The notes: a model not told the origin generated them from the letters alone. Shown: positions 18,884-30,271, numbered from the stretch's first letter. The stretch is 41,654 nt of DNA from Serratia sp. Ag1 (GCF_000743355.1 NZ_JQEI01000010.1:1-41654); one strand, 5' to 3'. Program-made: numbers and translations.

Positions 18884-21264
18884 GTGGTAGCAGCTTGGCT
18901 GATGTGAAGTGTTATCAGCGGGTGGCCGGGATCATGGCCGAGTACAGCCAGCCGGGTGACATGATGGTGGTTTCGGCGGCGGGGAGTACCACTAACCAAC
19001 TGATTAGCTGGTTGAAGCTGAGCCAGAGCGATCGCCTTTCCGCATACCAGGTGCAGCAAACGCTGCGCCGTTATCACAGCGAATTGATTTCTGGCTTATT
19101 GCCACCGGAGACGGCTGAACCGCTGATTGCCGAATTCATTCACGATCTTGAGCGTTTGGCGGCCTTGCTGGACGGCAAAGTCGATGATGCAGTGTACGCC
19201 GAAGTGGTGGGCCACGGTGAAATCTGGTCGGCGCGCCTGATGGCTGCGGTACTGAACAAGCAGGATATGCAGGCCGCTTGGCTCGATGCGCGCGATTTCT
19301 TGCGTGCCGAACGGGTGGCACAACCCCAGGTGGACGAAGGCCGTTCCTATCCATTATTGCAGCAGTTGCTGGCGCAACATCCGGGCAAACGCTTGGTGGT
19401 GACCGGTTTTATTTCGCGCAACGATAGCGGTGAAACCGTACTGCTCGGGCGTAACGGCAGTGACTATTCCGCTACGCAGATTGGTGCCTTGGCGGGTGTG
19501 GCGCGTGTCACCATCTGGAGCGACGTGGCTGGGGTCTACAGTGCCGATCCGCGTAAGGTGAAAGATGCTTGTCTGCTGCCGCTGCTGCGCTTGGATGAAG
19601 CCAGTGAGCTGGCACGGCTGGCGGCACCGGTATTGCATACTCGCACATTGCAGCCGGTTTCCGGCAGTGACATCGATCTGCAACTGCGTTGCAGCTACCA
19701 ACCGGAGCAGGGCTCGACGCGCATCGAACGCGTACTGGCTTCGGGTACCGGTGCCAAAATTGTGACCAGCCATGATGATGTTTGCCTAATTGAATTCAGC
19801 GTGGCGTCACGGCATGACTTCAAACTGGCGCAGAAAGAGCTGGAACTGGTGTTGAAGCGTGCACAGATTAAACCGCTGGCGGTGGGCGTTCATCCAGATC
19901 GTAACCTGATTCAACTGTGTTACACCTCCGAAGTGGTGAACAGCGTGTTGCGCATTCTGCAACAGGCCGTATTGCCGGGTGAACTGCAACTGCGCGAAGG
20001 GCTGGCGCTGGTGGCGCTGGTCGGTGCCGGTGTATGCAAGAATCCGTTGCACAGCCACCGTTTTTACCAGCAGTTGAACGATCAGCCGGTAGAGTTCATC
20101 TGGCAGGCAGAAGATGGCATCAGCCTGGTGGCGGTGTTGCGTCAGGGGCCGACTGGCCTGCTGATTCAGGGGCTGCACCAAACGTTATTCCGTGCAGAGA
20201 AACGCATCGGCCTAGTGCTGTTTGGCAAGGGCAACATTGGTTCACGCTGGCTGGAACTGTTTGCCCGTGAGCAGAAAAACCTCTCGGCACGTAGCGGTTT
20301 TGAATTCACCTTGGCCGGGGTGGTGGATAGCCGCCGCAGCCTGTTGAACTACGAGGGGCTCGATACCAGCCGTGCGCTGGCGTTTTTTGAAGAGGAAGCC
20401 CAGGAACTGGATGAAGAGTCGCTGTTCCTGTGGATGCGTGCTCATCCGTTTGACGATCTGGTGGTGCTCGACGTTACCGCCAGCGAAAACATGGCAGAAC
20501 AGTATCTGGATTTTGCCAGCTACGGTTTCCACGTTATCAGCGCCAATAAGTTGGCGGGGGCATCAGGTAGTGGTAATTATCGCCAGATTCGTGACGCTTT
20601 TGCTAAAACCGGCAGCCACTGGCTGTATAACGCCACCGTTGGGGCTGGTTTGCCAGTGAACCACACCGTGCGCGATCTGCGCGACAGCGGCGACAGCATC
20701 CTGGCGATCAGCGGTATTTTCTCCGGGACGCTCTCCTGGCTGTTCCTGCAGTTTGACGGCACGGTGCCGTTCACTGAACTGGTGGATCAGGCGTGGCAGC
20801 AGGGTTTGACGGAGCCGGATCCGCGTGTCGATCTCTCCGGGCAAGACGTTATGCGCAAACTGGTGATTCTGGCGCGTGAAGCGGGTTACGACATCGAGCC
20901 GAATCAGGTGCGTGTGGAATCGCTGGTGCCTGCCGGGGCGGAGCAAGGTTCCATCGATCAGTTCTTCGAAAACGGCGATGCGCTGAACCAGCAAATGCTG
21001 CAGCGCTTTGAAGCCGCCAGCGAAATGGGATTGGTGCTGCGGCATGTGGCGCGTTTTGATGCTAATGGTAAAGCTCGGGTTGGCGTAGAAGCCGTGCGCC
21101 CAGAACATCCACTGGCTTCGCTGTTGCCGTGCGACAACGTCTTTGCCATTGAAAGCCGCTGGTATCGCGATAATCCGCTGGTGATTCGTGGGCCAGGGGC
21201 GGGGCGTGATGTGACCGCTGGGGCGATCCAGTCTGATCTTAACCGCCTGGCACAGCTGCTTTAA
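18829..21264 (+). CDS. metL: Bifunctional aspartokinase II / homoserine dehydrogenase II
   Basis: Fused enzyme of 811 residues catalysing the first and third steps of the aspartate pathway towards methionine. The N-terminal aspartokinase starts with KFGGSSLADVKCY and has the kinase segment LLGRNGSDYSATQIGALAG (about 205-225). A regulatory-like middle part follows. The C-terminal homoserine dehydrogenase begins near residue 460 with the NAD(P)-binding VLFGKGNIGSRW and contains SANKLAGASGSGNYRQI and NATVGAGLPVNHTVRDL. It aligns with E. coli MetL over the whole length (810 residues). The fusion is the family norm. It follows metB after 2 bases. Confidence 0.98.
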   Translation: MNAIAVAGAVNGRQLHKFGGSSLADVKCYQRVAGIMAEYSQPGDMMVVSAAGSTTNQLISWLKLSQSDRLSAYQVQQTLRRYHSELISGLLPPETAEPLIAEFIHDLERLAALLDGKVDDAVYAEVVGHGEIWSARLMAAVLNKQDMQAAWLDARDFLRAERVAQPQVDEGRSYPLLQQLLAQHPGKRLVVTGFISRNDSGETVLLGRNGSDYSATQIGALAGVARVTIWSDVAGVYSADPRKVKDACLLPLLRLDEASELARLAAPVLHTRTLQPVSGSDIDLQLRCSYQPEQGSTRIERVLASGTGAKIVTSHDDVCLIEFSVASRHDFKLAQKELELVLKRAQIKPLAVGVHPDRNLIQLCYTSEVVNSVLRILQQAVLPGELQLREGLALVALVGAGVCKNPLHSHRFYQQLNDQPVEFIWQAEDGISLVAVLRQGPTGLLIQGLHQTLFRAEKRIGLVLFGKGNIGSRWLELFAREQKNLSARSGFEFTLAGVVDSRRSLLNYEGLDTSRALAFFEEEAQELDEESLFLWMRAHPFDDLVVLDVTASENMAEQYLDFASYGFHVISANKLAGASGSGNYRQIRDAFAKTGSHWLYNATVGAGLPVNHTVRDLRDSGDSILAISGIFSGTLSWLFLQFDGTVPFTELVDQAWQQGLTEPDPRVDLSGQDVMRKLVILAREAGYDIEPNQVRVESLVPAGAEQGSIDQFFENGDALNQQMLQRFEAASEMGLVLRHVARFDANGKARVGVEAVRPEHPLASLLPCDNVFAIESRWYRDNPLVIRGPGAGRDVTAGAIQSDLNRLAQLL

Positions 21265-21300
21265 TCCTCCGACGGGTGCTATGGAAGGTGCCCGGTTCCG

Positions 21301-21346
21301 ATCCTCGTCGACACGATCATGAAGTTCTTTCATGTTGTGTGAGGAT
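21301..21346. other. Long imperfect hairpin between metL and metF
   Basis: ATCCTC (21301-21306) pairs with GAGGAT (21341-21346). Inside, after a 4-base bulge, ACACGA-CATGAA (21311-21323, T21317 bulged) pairs with TTCATGTTGTGT (21329-21340) around a 5-base loop. That gives 18 pairs in total. There is no U-tract, so it is not a standard intrinsic terminator. It lies just upstream of the metF met boxes. Confidence 0.55.
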
Positions 21347-21409
21347 TCCTCATGGTATTACCCTCAGTTTCCTGTTGACTCTTGGGAGCACATACGGCAT
21401 TTTCTATCT

Positions 21410-21433
21410 AGACGTCTAAACGTATAGACGCTT
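21410..21433. promoter_or_regulatory. Met-box array upstream of metF
   Basis: Three adjacent 8-base units: AGACGTCT (perfect consensus), AAACGTAT, AGACGCTT. They lie 40 to 63 bases upstream of the metF start and should mediate MetJ repression. Confidence 0.85.
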
Positions 21434-21451
21434 ACGAAAATAAAATAGTGA

Positions 21452-22366
<915 letters not shown>

Positions 22367-22388
22367 TCTCTTGGTGGTGTTGAAAAGA

Positions 22389-22415
22389 GCGCGGTGTAAT
22401 CACTGCGCTTTTTTT
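22389..22415 (+). terminator. Rho-independent terminator of metF
   Basis: GCGCGGTG (22389-22396) pairs with CACTGCGC (22401-22408), one G-U pair, loop TAAT, then seven T (22409-22415). It begins 23 bases after the metF stop codon. The next bases are the end of the hairpin-bounded element. Confidence 0.88.
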
Positions 22416-22846
22416 GTATTCAGAAAACCCCCAGCTAGGCTGGGGGTTCCGTCAAGCTTCCAGCTTTGAGTCGGCTCTTTTAATGGCCAGTAACGCTTGT
22501 GGTCAGGTAGCAACAAAGCACCTCTGGAGATAGGTAAACCGCTAATAGTTGCTGAGAAAGGCTTAGCGCATACCCGATGAATGAGAGAAGTACCCACACG
22601 TTACTTATTCAGTGTCTTGGGGGGTAAGTACAAAGGAAACTGTCATATGCGCTAAGGAAGATATGTGTATAGAAAGATGTGGTGGTAACTACAGTCGCCC
22701 TTACATTGATGTAGCCCGTTTACGGGCAGTAAGTAACAGAAGTAATGCAAATGTGAGGTAGTCATGCGCCTGTTAGGGCGCGGCAGGTAAGAGAGCCTTA
22801 CAGGCGCATATGAAAAACCTCCGGCTATGCCGGAGGATATTTATTG
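22416..22846 (-). mobile_element. Hairpin-bounded non-coding element, probably IS200/IS605-like and non-autonomous
   Basis: About 430 bases without a credible gene separate the metF and ppc terminators. One end has a perfect 10-bp hairpin AACCCCCAGC/GCTGGGGGTT (22426-22448), the other a perfect 8-bp hairpin CCTCCGGC/GCCGGAGG (22818-22836). Inside are a 9-bp stem ATGCGCCTG/CAGGCGCAT (22764-22809), an 11-bp inverted repeat CTTAGCGCATA/TATGCGCTAAG (22562-22572 with 22646-22656) and a small GCCCGT/ACGGGC hairpin (22714-22727). The end next to metF is repeated at window bases 1-20. Subterminal hairpins without terminal inverted repeats fit IS200/IS605 derivatives (palindrome-associated elements). 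No transposase is present: a 65-codon minus-strand frame at 22400-22597 has no recognisable domain. Alternatives are a structured RNA gene or another intergenic repeat family. Confidence 0.5.
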
Positions 22847-22856
22847 TGCTGCAAAT

Positions 22857-22884
22857 AAAAAAGCACCGCAAATCGCAGTGCTTT
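22857..22884 (-). terminator. Rho-independent terminator of ppc
   Basis: On the minus strand GCACTGC (22875-22881) pairs with GCGGTGC (22863-22869), one G-U pair, loop GATTT, followed by six U (22857-22862). It begins about 20 bases after the ppc stop codon. Confidence 0.85.
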
Positions 22885-22903
22885 CTATTTACCGAGGGCA
22901 TAA

Positions 22904-25540
22904 CTAGCCGGTATTACGCATCCCGGCGGCGACACCCGCAATGGTCACCATCAGCGCCTGTTCAACCCGTGCATCCGGTTGCTCTTGCTGGCGTAAGCGG
23001 TGTAGCAGTTCGGCTTGCAGAACGTTGAGCGGATCGGTGTAAACGTTACGCAACGCGATGGATTCGGCAATCCATGGCAGATCTGCCATCAGGTTATCGT
23101 CGTTGGCAATGGTCAGCACCACTTTGATATCGCTTTCCAACTGATCGCGAAGCTGTTTACCCAATGGCCACAGTGATTTATCCACTAGGCGCTGATCGTA
23201 GTATTCCGCCAGCCACAGATCGGTTTTGGAAAACACCATTTCCAGCATCGCGATACGGGTCGAGAAGAACGGCCAGTTGCGGCACATGGCTTCCAGCTGG
23301 TCTTGCTTACCCGCCTTCACCGCCTCCTGCAAGCCTGCACCGGCACCCAACCAGGCGGGCAGCATCAGGCGGTTCTGCGTCCAGGCGAAGATCCACGGGA
23401 TGGCACGCAGGCTTTCTACACCGCCGTTCGGGCGACGCTTGGCCGGGCGTGAACCTAACGGCAGTTTAGCCAGTTCCTGCTCCGGCGTTGCGGCACGGAA
23501 ATAGGGTACGAAGTCCGGGTTTTCACGCACGTAACCGCGATACATTTTGCACGAGGTTTCGGACAACTCATCCATCAGCGAACGCCACTCTTTTTTCGGC
23601 TCCGGCGGTGGCAACAGGTTGGCTTCCAGCACCGCACTGGTGTAGAGCGCCAGACTGCTGATGGTGACTTCTGGCAGGCCGAACTTGAAGCGGATCATCT
23701 CGCCCTGCTCGGTGACACGCAGGCCGCCTTTCAGGCTGCCCGGTGGTTGTGATAACAGAGCGGCCTGAGCTGGCGCACCACCACGGCCAATCGAACCGCC
23801 ACGGCCATGGAACAGCGTCAGCGCCACCCCGGCTTTTTCACAGGTTTTGATCAGCGCGTCCTGCGCGCGGTATTGTGCCCAGGAGGCTGCCATCACGCCC
23901 GCGTCTTTCGCCGAGTCGGAATAGCCGATCATCACCATCTGCTTGCCCTGAATAAAGCCGCGATACCAGTCGATATTCAGCAACTGGGTCATCACATCAT
24001 CGGCATTGTTCAGGTCGTCGAGGGTTTCGAACAATGGAGCTACCGGCAGCGCGAAGGGGCAACCGGCTTCTTTCAGCAGCAAATGCACCGCCAGCACGTC
24101 GGACGGCGTGCGTGCCATGGAGATCACATAGGCGGCAATCGAACCTTGTGGTGCTTCTGCGACTACGCGGCAGGTTTCCAGCACTTCCTGCGTTTCGGCA
24201 CTGGGTTCCCACTTCAGCGGCACCAGCGGGCGCTTGGAGTTCAGTTCGCGGATCAGGAATGCCTGTTTGTCGGCCTCAGACCAGCTTTCATAATCCCCTA
24301 ACCCGAGGTAGCGGGTCAGTTCAGCGATGGCTTCGGTATGGCGGGTGCTTTCCTGGCGCACGTCGATGCGCACCAGCGGCACGCCGAAGCAGCGCACCCG
24401 GCGCAGCGTATCCAGCAACTGGCCGTTGGCGATAATCCCCATGCCGCAGGCTACCAGCGATTGATAACAGGCGTACAGTGGTTCCCAAAGCTGCTCGTTG
24501 TTCACCAGCAGATCCTGTGGGCGCAGCACGCGTTCACCTTTCAGCCGCCCTTCCAGATAGGCCTGGGAGCTCATCAGTTGGCTGCGCAGGCGTTTCATCA
24601 ACTCACGGTACGGCTCCTGTACGTCGGCCCCACCGGCCAGTTCACGCAGTTCCGGGGTACATTCAGTCATCGACAGTTCGGAAACCAGTACCTGAACGTC
24701 GCGGATGAACAGATCGCAGGCTTTCCAGCGGCTTAACAACAGCACGTGACGGGTGATTTCTGCCGTGACGTTTGGGTTGCCATCGCGATCGCCGCCCATC
24801 CAGGAGGTAAAGCGAATTGGCACGGCCTCTACCGGCAGGCGGTAATCGATGGAGTTTTCCAACTGCTCGTTAAATTCGCGCAGAAAGGCTGGCACACCTT
24901 CCCACAGGCTGTTTTCCACCACCGCAAAGCCCCATTTGGCTTCGTCGACCGGCGATGGGCGATTTTTGCGCATTTCGTCGGTATGCCAGGATTGCGCGAC
25001 GAGTTGGCGCAAACGGCGCATGATTTTATTGCGCTCGTAGTCGGCCAGATCGTTATGGTCGAGCTGGCTGAGGCAGGTATTCACCTCAACCAGTTTATGG
25101 ATCAGGGTGCGGCGAGTGATTTCCGTTGGGTGTGCGGTCAGTACCAGCTCAATAGAAAGCTCGTCCACCGCGTTTTGCAGCTCTTTAGTGCTGAGCTGTT
25201 TGTCTTTCAGGCGAGTGAACAACTGGGCCAAAGCTTCTGGATTGCTTGCGGCTTCGCCATGTGGCGAAATGCTGTGATACTGCTCGGCCACGTTGGTCAG
25301 ATTAAGGAACTGGCTGAAGGCGCGCGCGACCGGCAGCAACTCGTCATTGGACAGGTTCTGCAACGTAGACAGCAGTTCTTGACGATGTGCTTCATTGCCA
25401 GCACGTGAAGATTTGGAAAGCTTACGGATAGTTTCAACGCGATCGAGAATATGCTCGCCCAGCGCTTCTTTGATGGTGTCGCCGAGCAATTTGCCGAGCA
25501 TACTGACATTACTTCGCATTGCCGAATATTGTTCGTTCAT
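22904..25540 (-). CDS. ppc: Phosphoenolpyruvate carboxylase
   Basis: Anaplerotic enzyme of 878 residues that carboxylates PEP to oxaloacetate, replenishing the TCA cycle and supplying the aspartate family made by the met genes nearby. Catalytic signatures are present: [13 protein letters not shown] with the active-site His (about residue 137), [14 protein letters not shown], and the C-terminal [13 protein letters not shown], where the last residues contribute to the inhibitory aspartate site region. It is five residues shorter than E. coli Ppc (883) because of small gaps. The ribosome site AGGGG lies close before the ATG. No clear promoter was found in the upstream 312-base gap. Confidence 0.98.
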   Translation of the reverse strand: MNEQYSAMRSNVSMLGKLLGDTIKEALGEHILDRVETIRKLSKSSRAGNEAHRQELLSTLQNLSNDELLPVARAFSQFLNLTNVAEQYHSISPHGEAASNPEALAQLFTRLKDKQLSTKELQNAVDELSIELVLTAHPTEITRRTLIHKLVEVNTCLSQLDHNDLADYERNKIMRRLRQLVAQSWHTDEMRKNRPSPVDEAKWGFAVVENSLWEGVPAFLREFNEQLENSIDYRLPVEAVPIRFTSWMGGDRDGNPNVTAEITRHVLLLSRWKACDLFIRDVQVLVSELSMTECTPELRELAGGADVQEPYRELMKRLRSQLMSSQAYLEGRLKGERVLRPQDLLVNNEQLWEPLYACYQSLVACGMGIIANGQLLDTLRRVRCFGVPLVRIDVRQESTRHTEAIAELTRYLGLGDYESWSEADKQAFLIRELNSKRPLVPLKWEPSAETQEVLETCRVVAEAPQGSIAAYVISMARTPSDVLAVHLLLKEAGCPFALPVAPLFETLDDLNNADDVMTQLLNIDWYRGFIQGKQMVMIGYSDSAKDAGVMAASWAQYRAQDALIKTCEKAGVALTLFHGRGGSIGRGGAPAQAALLSQPPGSLKGGLRVTEQGEMIRFKFGLPEVTISSLALYTSAVLEANLLPPPEPKKEWRSLMDELSETSCKMYRGYVRENPDFVPYFRAATPEQELAKLPLGSRPAKRRPNGGVESLRAIPWIFAWTQNRLMLPAWLGAGAGLQEAVKAGKQDQLEAMCRNWPFFSTRIAMLEMVFSKTDLWLAEYYDQRLVDKSLWPLGKQLRDQLESDIKVVLTIANDDNLMADLPWIAESIALRNVYTDPLNVLQAELLHRLRQQEQPDARVEQALMVTIAGVAAGMRNTG

Positions 25541-25852
25541 ATAACCCCTGGCCCAATTCTCTGTATACCCCTGGTTATCAAAGCTGCGGTGTTGTTAACC
25601 ACAACTTGAAATCTGTGGGTACCTGATTTTCATCTTGTAAGTAAGTTTCACGTGTTAGGTAAAGACTACCGGTTTTATCTCACTACGTTGCTGCCCAATT
25701 GCTAATTGACACTATTTTTAGCAAAAAAACATCAAAATCGGCGCATTTTCTGAAATTTAATTACGGGCCGCTGGTTATCAGTCTGGCTTATCGGCTTAAC
25801 TTTCTGCGCGTTAAAGCAGAGGGCGACAGCAACTGACCGCCCTTTGGCTTTA
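25541..25852. other. Spacer between argE and ppc
   Basis: This 312-base spacer holds the ppc leader and the argE 3' end. A hairpin AGGGCG/CGCCCT (25820-25843), with a further inner ACAG/CTG match, follows argE but has no U-tract. No gene, repeat or convincing promoter was seen in the remainder. Confidence 0.45.
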
Positions 25853-27001
25853 TTAGCGGCAGAAGTGATCGACGAGTTGCCCCAGCAACTGGCGTGTGGG
25901 TTCGATAAACGCGGTGTCGAGATATTCATCCGGCTGGTGTGCCTGGTTGATCGAACCCGGCCCCAGCACCAGCGTTGGGCATACTTCCTGCACGAACGGT
26001 GCTTCGGTGCAGTAGTTGACCACTTCGGTACGTGAACCCAGCAGTTGCTCAATCACTGCCACCATATGGTGATCGGTTGGGCACTCGTAGCCGGGGATCG
26101 GCGGATGCAGCTCATCAATCGACAAACGCCCCGGCCAACGTTGGCTTACCGGTGCCAGCGCGTCGTGCAGCAGTTCGTTGATGTTATCCAACGTCATGCC
26201 CGGCAGCGGGCGGATATCCATATGCAACTCACAACAGGCACAAATACGGTTGGCGGCGTCGCCCCCGCTGATATGGCCGAAGTTCATGGTGGGATAAGGC
26301 ACCGCAAACGCCGGGTTGTTGTAACGCTCTTGCAGCGTTTTGCGCAGCTCCATCAAATGCCCGATGGATTCATGCATCAGATCGATGGCGTTGACACCGC
26401 GTGCCGGATCGCTCGAGTGGCCTGATTGGCCAACGATGCGGATGGCGTTGGAGATATGGCCTTTGTGCGCACGTACCGGTTTCAGTGACGTTGGTTCACC
26501 GATAATGGCAAAGTCTGGGCGGATTTGGCTGGAAGCGGCGAAGTAACGTGCCCCAGCCATGGTCGTTTCTTCGTCTGCGGTAGCCAGGATGTACAGCGGT
26601 TTGGTCAGTTTGCTGGCGTCAATATCCCGTACCGTGTCCAGAATAAAGGCAAAGAAGCCTTTCATGTCGGCGGTACCCAGCCCGTACAGTTTGTTGTCGT
26701 GCTCGGTCAGGGTGAAAGGATCACGTGTCCAGCGGCCTTCATCGTAAGGCACGGTGTCGGTGTGGCCCGCCAGCAGCAGGCCACCACTGCCACTGCCGAT
26801 GCTTGCCAGCAGGTTAAATTTATTGCGCGTGTCGGGCACCGGTTGGACGTCGACACGGAAGCCTAAATCGCTGAACCAGCTGGCCAGCAAGTTGATTAAT
26901 GTTTCATTACTCTGATCGAGAGCACCATCGGTGGCGCTGATTGAATTTGTTGCGATCAACGCGCGGTACAGCTCAATAAATGGAGGTAATTTCATCTTCA
27001 C
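25853..27001 (-). CDS. argE: Acetylornithine deacetylase
   Basis: Zinc-dependent M20 metallohydrolase of 382 residues that removes the acetyl group from N-acetylornithine to give ornithine. Metal and catalytic segments: [30 protein letters not shown] and [13 protein letters not shown]. The start is taken as GTG at 27001 because the alignment and length match E. coli (383 residues, MKNKLPP) and AAGG lies 9 bases upstream; an ATG two codons later (26995) is the alternative. It is divergent to argCBGH across a spacer with two ARG boxes. Confidence 0.97.
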   Translation of the reverse strand: MKMKLPPFIELYRALIATNSISATDGALDQSNETLINLLASWFSDLGFRVDVQPVPDTRNKFNLLASIGSGSGGLLLAGHTDTVPYDEGRWTRDPFTLTEHDNKLYGLGTADMKGFFAFILDTVRDIDASKLTKPLYILATADEETTMAGARYFAASSQIRPDFAIIGEPTSLKPVRAHKGHISNAIRIVGQSGHSSDPARGVNAIDLMHESIGHLMELRKTLQERYNNPAFAVPYPTMNFGHISGGDAANRICACCELHMDIRPLPGMTLDNINELLHDALAPVSQRWPGRLSIDELHPPIPGYECPTDHHMVAVIEQLLGSRTEVVNYCTEAPFVQEVCPTLVLGPGSINQAHQPDEYLDTAFIEPTRQLLGQLVDHFCR

Positions 27002-27026
27002 TGTTGACAGCCTTTGGTTAGGATAG

Positions 27027-27065
27027 TATCAATATTCATGCATTTATTTTGAATAAAAATACATT
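27027..27065. promoter_or_regulatory. Pair of ARG boxes between argE and argC
   Basis: Box 1 (27027-27044) is TATCAATATTCATGCATT and box 2 (27048-27065) is TTTGAATAAAAATACATT. Against the ArgR consensus wnTGAATwwwwATTCAnw, box 1 fits 8 and box 2 fits 9 of the 10 core bases, and they are 3 bases apart, the usual ARG-box spacing. ArgR with arginine should repress both argE and argCBGH from here. Confidence 0.85.
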
Positions 27066-27211
27066 AAGCTGGAGCGTAAGGGAACTCTGCCCCAGGATGT
27101 TGATAAAAACATCAACGCTCGACCACGTGGGTGAACGGCGCAACAACGCGACTACGCCCTGCAATCGGGGCACAAGTGCCTCTACTTTAAGCCAAAAAGG
27201 TGAAAGGCCAC

Positions 27212-28216
27212 ATGTTGAATACGCTGATTGTTGGAGCCAGCGGTTACGCCGGAGCGGAGCTCACGGCTTATCTGAATCGCCACCCACACATGAACATAAC
27301 CGCTTTAGCGGTTTCAGCGCAAAGTGCAGATGCAGGAAAATTACTTTCCGAGCTGCATCCGCAGTTAAAAGGCATTGTCGATCTGCCGTTGCAGCCGTTG
27401 GTGAACGTGGCCGAAGCGGCAAAAGGGATCGACGTGGTGTTCCTTGCCACGGCACATGAAGTCAGCCACGACATCGCCCCAGAGTTTTTGGCGGCAGGTT
27501 GTGTGGTATTCGATCTTTCAGGTGCGTTTCGCGTACAGGATACCGATTTTTACCGCCAATATTATGGTTTTGAACATCAGCATGCCGACTGGTTGGATAA
27601 AGCGGTCTATGGGCTGGCCGAGTGGCAAAGTGAGAAAATTAAAGCAGCACAACTGATCGCCGTGCCGGGTTGTTACCCAACGGCGGCGCAGTTGACGTTA
27701 AAACCGCTGATCGACAAACAACTACTGAATCTGGATCAATGGCCAGTGATCAACGCCGTTAGCGGGGTGAGCGGTGCCGGGCGCAAAGCCAGCGTCACCA
27801 CCAGTTTCTGCGAAGTCAGCCTGCAGCCTTATGGCCTGTTCAACCATCGCCATCATCCTGAAATCACCGCGCACTTGGGTATCCCGGTGATCTTTACGCC
27901 GCATTTGGGGAGCTTCCCGCGCGGTATTCTGGAAACTATCACCTGCCGCCTGAAAACGGGCGTCACCGCGCAGGATGTGGCTGCGGCCTATCATGCGGCT
28001 TACGACGATAAACCGCTGGTACGGCTGTACGATAAAGGTGTGCCAGCGCTGAAATCGGTGGTGGGCCTGCCGTTCTGCGATATCGGTTTTGCCGTGCAGG
28101 GCGAGCATCTGATCGCCGTAGCAGCGGAAGACAACTTGCTGAAAGGTGCGGCTGCGCAGGCAGTGCAGTGCCTGAATATCCGTTTTGGGTTCCCAGAAAC
28201 CCAGTCATTAATTTAA
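27212..28216 (+). CDS. argC: N-acetyl-gamma-glutamyl-phosphate reductase
   Basis: NADPH-dependent dehydrogenase of 334 residues, third step of arginine synthesis. The N-terminal Rossmann motif is [11 protein letters not shown] and the catalytic Cys154 lies in [11 protein letters not shown]. The C-terminal [31 protein letters not shown] region is as in E. coli. The ATG at 27212 ([10 protein letters not shown]) matches the family; a GTG four codons earlier is possible but less likely. First gene of argCBGH. The leader from the ARG boxes is about 146 bases, with no attenuator I can recognise. Confidence 0.98.
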   Translation: MLNTLIVGASGYAGAELTAYLNRHPHMNITALAVSAQSADAGKLLSELHPQLKGIVDLPLQPLVNVAEAAKGIDVVFLATAHEVSHDIAPEFLAAGCVVFDLSGAFRVQDTDFYRQYYGFEHQHADWLDKAVYGLAEWQSEKIKAAQLIAVPGCYPTAAQLTLKPLIDKQLLNLDQWPVINAVSGVSGAGRKASVTTSFCEVSLQPYGLFNHRHHPEITAHLGIPVIFTPHLGSFPRGILETITCRLKTGVTAQDVAAAYHAAYDDKPLVRLYDKGVPALKSVVGLPFCDIGFAVQGEHLIAVAAEDNLLKGAAAQAVQCLNIRFGFPETQSLI

Positions 28217-28237
28217 ATCGATCGTGAGTAAGCAGCG

Positions 28238-29011
28238 ATGAACCCATTAATTATTAAACTCGGCGGTGTGTTACTGGACAGTGAAGAAGCGCTGGAGCGT
28301 TTGTTTAGTGCGCTGGATATTTATCGCCAGGAACATCAGCGCCCGCTGGTGATCGTCCACGGTGGTGGTTGCGTGGTCGATGAGCTGATGAAGCAGCTTT
28401 CTCTGCCGGTAGTGAAGAAGAACGGCTTGCGCGTAACGCCTGCCGATCAGATCGATATCATTACCGGTGCATTGGCCGGGACTGCCAACAAAACGCTGTT
28501 GGCGTGGGCGGTCAAACATAAAATCAGTGCGGTTGGGCTGAGCCTGGCCGATGGCGGCAGCGTTGCGGTGACGCAGCTCGACCCAGCGTTGGGCCACGTT
28601 GGCAATGCACAGCCGGGTTCGCCTGTGTTGCTCAATACGCTGCTGGCGGCGGGCTATCTGCCGGTGATCAGTTCTATCGGTATTACCGCTGAAGGCCAAC
28701 TGATGAATGTGAACGCCGATCAGGCCGCCACGGCGCTGGCTGCTACCCTCGGTGCAGATTTGATCCTGCTGTCGGATGTCAGTGGCATTCTCGATGGTAA
28801 AGGGCAGCGCATCGCGGAAATGACGGCGCAAAAAGCAGAACAACTGATTGCTCAGGGCATCATTACTGATGGTATGGTAGTGAAGGTGAATGCGGCACTG
28901 GATGCGGCCCGTACTCTTGGCCGCCCGGTAGATATCGCCAGCTGGCGTAATGCCGAAAAGCTGCCTGCTCTGTTTAATGGTGTGTCGCTTGGCACCCGGA
29001 TCCTCGCTTAA
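28238..29011 (+). CDS. argB: Acetylglutamate kinase
   Basis: Amino acid kinase of 257 residues that phosphorylates N-acetylglutamate. The motifs [10 protein letters not shown] (phosphate-binding lysine), [12 protein letters not shown] and [19 protein letters not shown] are conserved with E. coli ArgB. The short form without an N-terminal extension corresponds to the arginine-insensitive enterobacterial enzyme. It follows argC by 21 bases and precedes argG by 26 bases. Confidence 0.98.
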   Translation: MNPLIIKLGGVLLDSEEALERLFSALDIYRQEHQRPLVIVHGGGCVVDELMKQLSLPVVKKNGLRVTPADQIDIITGALAGTANKTLLAWAVKHKISAVGLSLADGGSVAVTQLDPALGHVGNAQPGSPVLLNTLLAAGYLPVISSIGITAEGQLMNVNADQAATALAATLGADLILLSDVSGILDGKGQRIAEMTAQKAEQLIAQGIITDGMVVKVNAALDAARTLGRPVDIASWRNAEKLPALFNGVSLGTRILA

Positions 29012-29037
29012 ATTTAGAATTAAAAAGGAATAACACA

Positions 29038-30255
29038 ATGCAAAACAAAGGCATCAAGAAAATCGTTCTGGCGTACTCTGGCGGCTTGGATACTTCGGCC
29101 ATCATTCCATGGCTGAAAGAGAACTACGGTGGTTGCGAAGTGGTAGCCTTCGTGGCGGATATCGGCCAGGAGCGCAGCGATCTGGAAGGCGTTGAGCAGA
29201 AAGCTCTGCAATCCGGTGCCTCTGAGTGTCACGTGGTTGATCTGCGTGAAGAGTTCATTCGTGACTACGTTTACCCAGTGCTGCAGACCGGTGCGTTGTA
29301 TGAGGGCAGTTACCTGCTGGGCACTTCTATGGCGCGCCCGATTATCGCTAAGGCCCAGGTTGAGCTGGCGCTGAAAGTGGGTGCAGACGCGCTGTGCCAC
29401 GGTGCGACCGGTAAAGGCAACGATCAGGTACGTTTCGAAACCACCTATACCGCGTTGGCCCCGCATCTGAAAGTGGTTGCACCATGGCGTGAGTGGAACC
29501 TGCGTTCCCGTGAAGCGCTGCTGGATTACCTGAAAGAGCGTAAAATCCCGACGACTGCGTCGCTGGAAAAAATCTACAGCCGTGATGAAAACGCCTGGCA
29601 TATCTCAACCGAAGGCGGCGTGCTGGAAAGCCCATGGAATGCTGCAAACAAAGACTGCTGGGTATGGACCGTAGACCCGCAGGAAGCACCGGATCAGCCT
29701 GAACATGTGACGGTAACCGTGGAAAAAGGTTGTGTAGTCGCGGTGAACGGCGCAGCGATGAGCCCGTATAAATGCCTGGAAACCTTGAACGTGCTGGGTG
29801 CCAAACATGGCGTTGGCCGTATCGATATCGTAGAAAACCGTCTGGTGGGGATTAAATCCCGCGGCTGCTACGAAACCCCAGGGGGCACCATCATGGTGGC
29901 TGCGTTGCGTGGTATTGAGCAACTGGTTCTGGATCGCGACAGCTTCAAATGGCGTGAGCAGCTGGGCCTGGAAATGTCTTACGTGGTGTACGATGGCCGC
30001 TGGTTCGCACCGCTGCGTCGTTCCATTCAGGCTTCGGCCCAAGCGCTGGCAGAAGAAGTTAACGGTGAAGTGGTACTGCAACTGTATAAAGGCCAGGTAA
30101 CGGCGATTCAGAAAAAATCGGCCAACAGCCTGTATTCCGAAGAGTTTGCGACCTTCGGCGAAGACGAAGTTTACGATCACAACCATGCGGGCGGTTTTAT
30201 CCGCTTGTTCTCGCTCTCTTCCCGTATTCGTGCGCTGAACGAGAAGAAAAAGTAA
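29038..30255 (+). CDS. argG: Argininosuccinate synthase, ~400-residue type
   Basis: Ligase of 405 residues that condenses citrulline and aspartate using ATP. The ATP-pyrophosphatase P-loop [15 protein letters not shown] is at the N-terminus, followed by [17 protein letters not shown] and [14 protein letters not shown]. This is the common bacterial type and is clearly distinct from the 447-residue E. coli ArgG, which is encoded elsewhere on the E. coli chromosome. Its place inside argCBGH is typical of Yersinia, Serratia and Vibrio relatives (family knowledge). A palindromic hairpin follows before argH. Confidence 0.97.
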   Translation: MQNKGIKKIVLAYSGGLDTSAIIPWLKENYGGCEVVAFVADIGQERSDLEGVEQKALQSGASECHVVDLREEFIRDYVYPVLQTGALYEGSYLLGTSMARPIIAKAQVELALKVGADALCHGATGKGNDQVRFETTYTALAPHLKVVAPWREWNLRSREALLDYLKERKIPTTASLEKIYSRDENAWHISTEGGVLESPWNAANKDCWVWTVDPQEAPDQPEHVTVTVEKGCVVAVNGAAMSPYKCLETLNVLGAKHGVGRIDIVENRLVGIKSRGCYETPGGTIMVAALRGIEQLVLDRDSFKWREQLGLEMSYVVYDGRWFAPLRRSIQASAQALAEEVNGEVVLQLYKGQVTAIQKKSANSLYSEEFATFGEDEVYDHNHAGGFIRLFSLSSRIRALNEKKK

Positions 30256-30271
30256 CCTTGGGTCATTTAAG

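Noticed and set aside
21279..21297. Terminator directly after metL (CGGGTGC...GTGCCCG)
   Set aside because: The arms are not complementary beyond four bases, and there is no U-tract.
22400..22597. 65-codon minus-strand frame inside the metF-ppc element, considered as a TnpB C-terminal remnant
   Set aside because: Its position near the element end fits that idea, but I see no transposase motif and a stop codon closes the frame one codon upstream of its GTG. It is not listed as a gene.
22764..22809. Retron-like msr/msd a1-a2 repeat
   Set aside because: The inverted repeat arms are only 28 bases apart and no reverse transcriptase gene is nearby.
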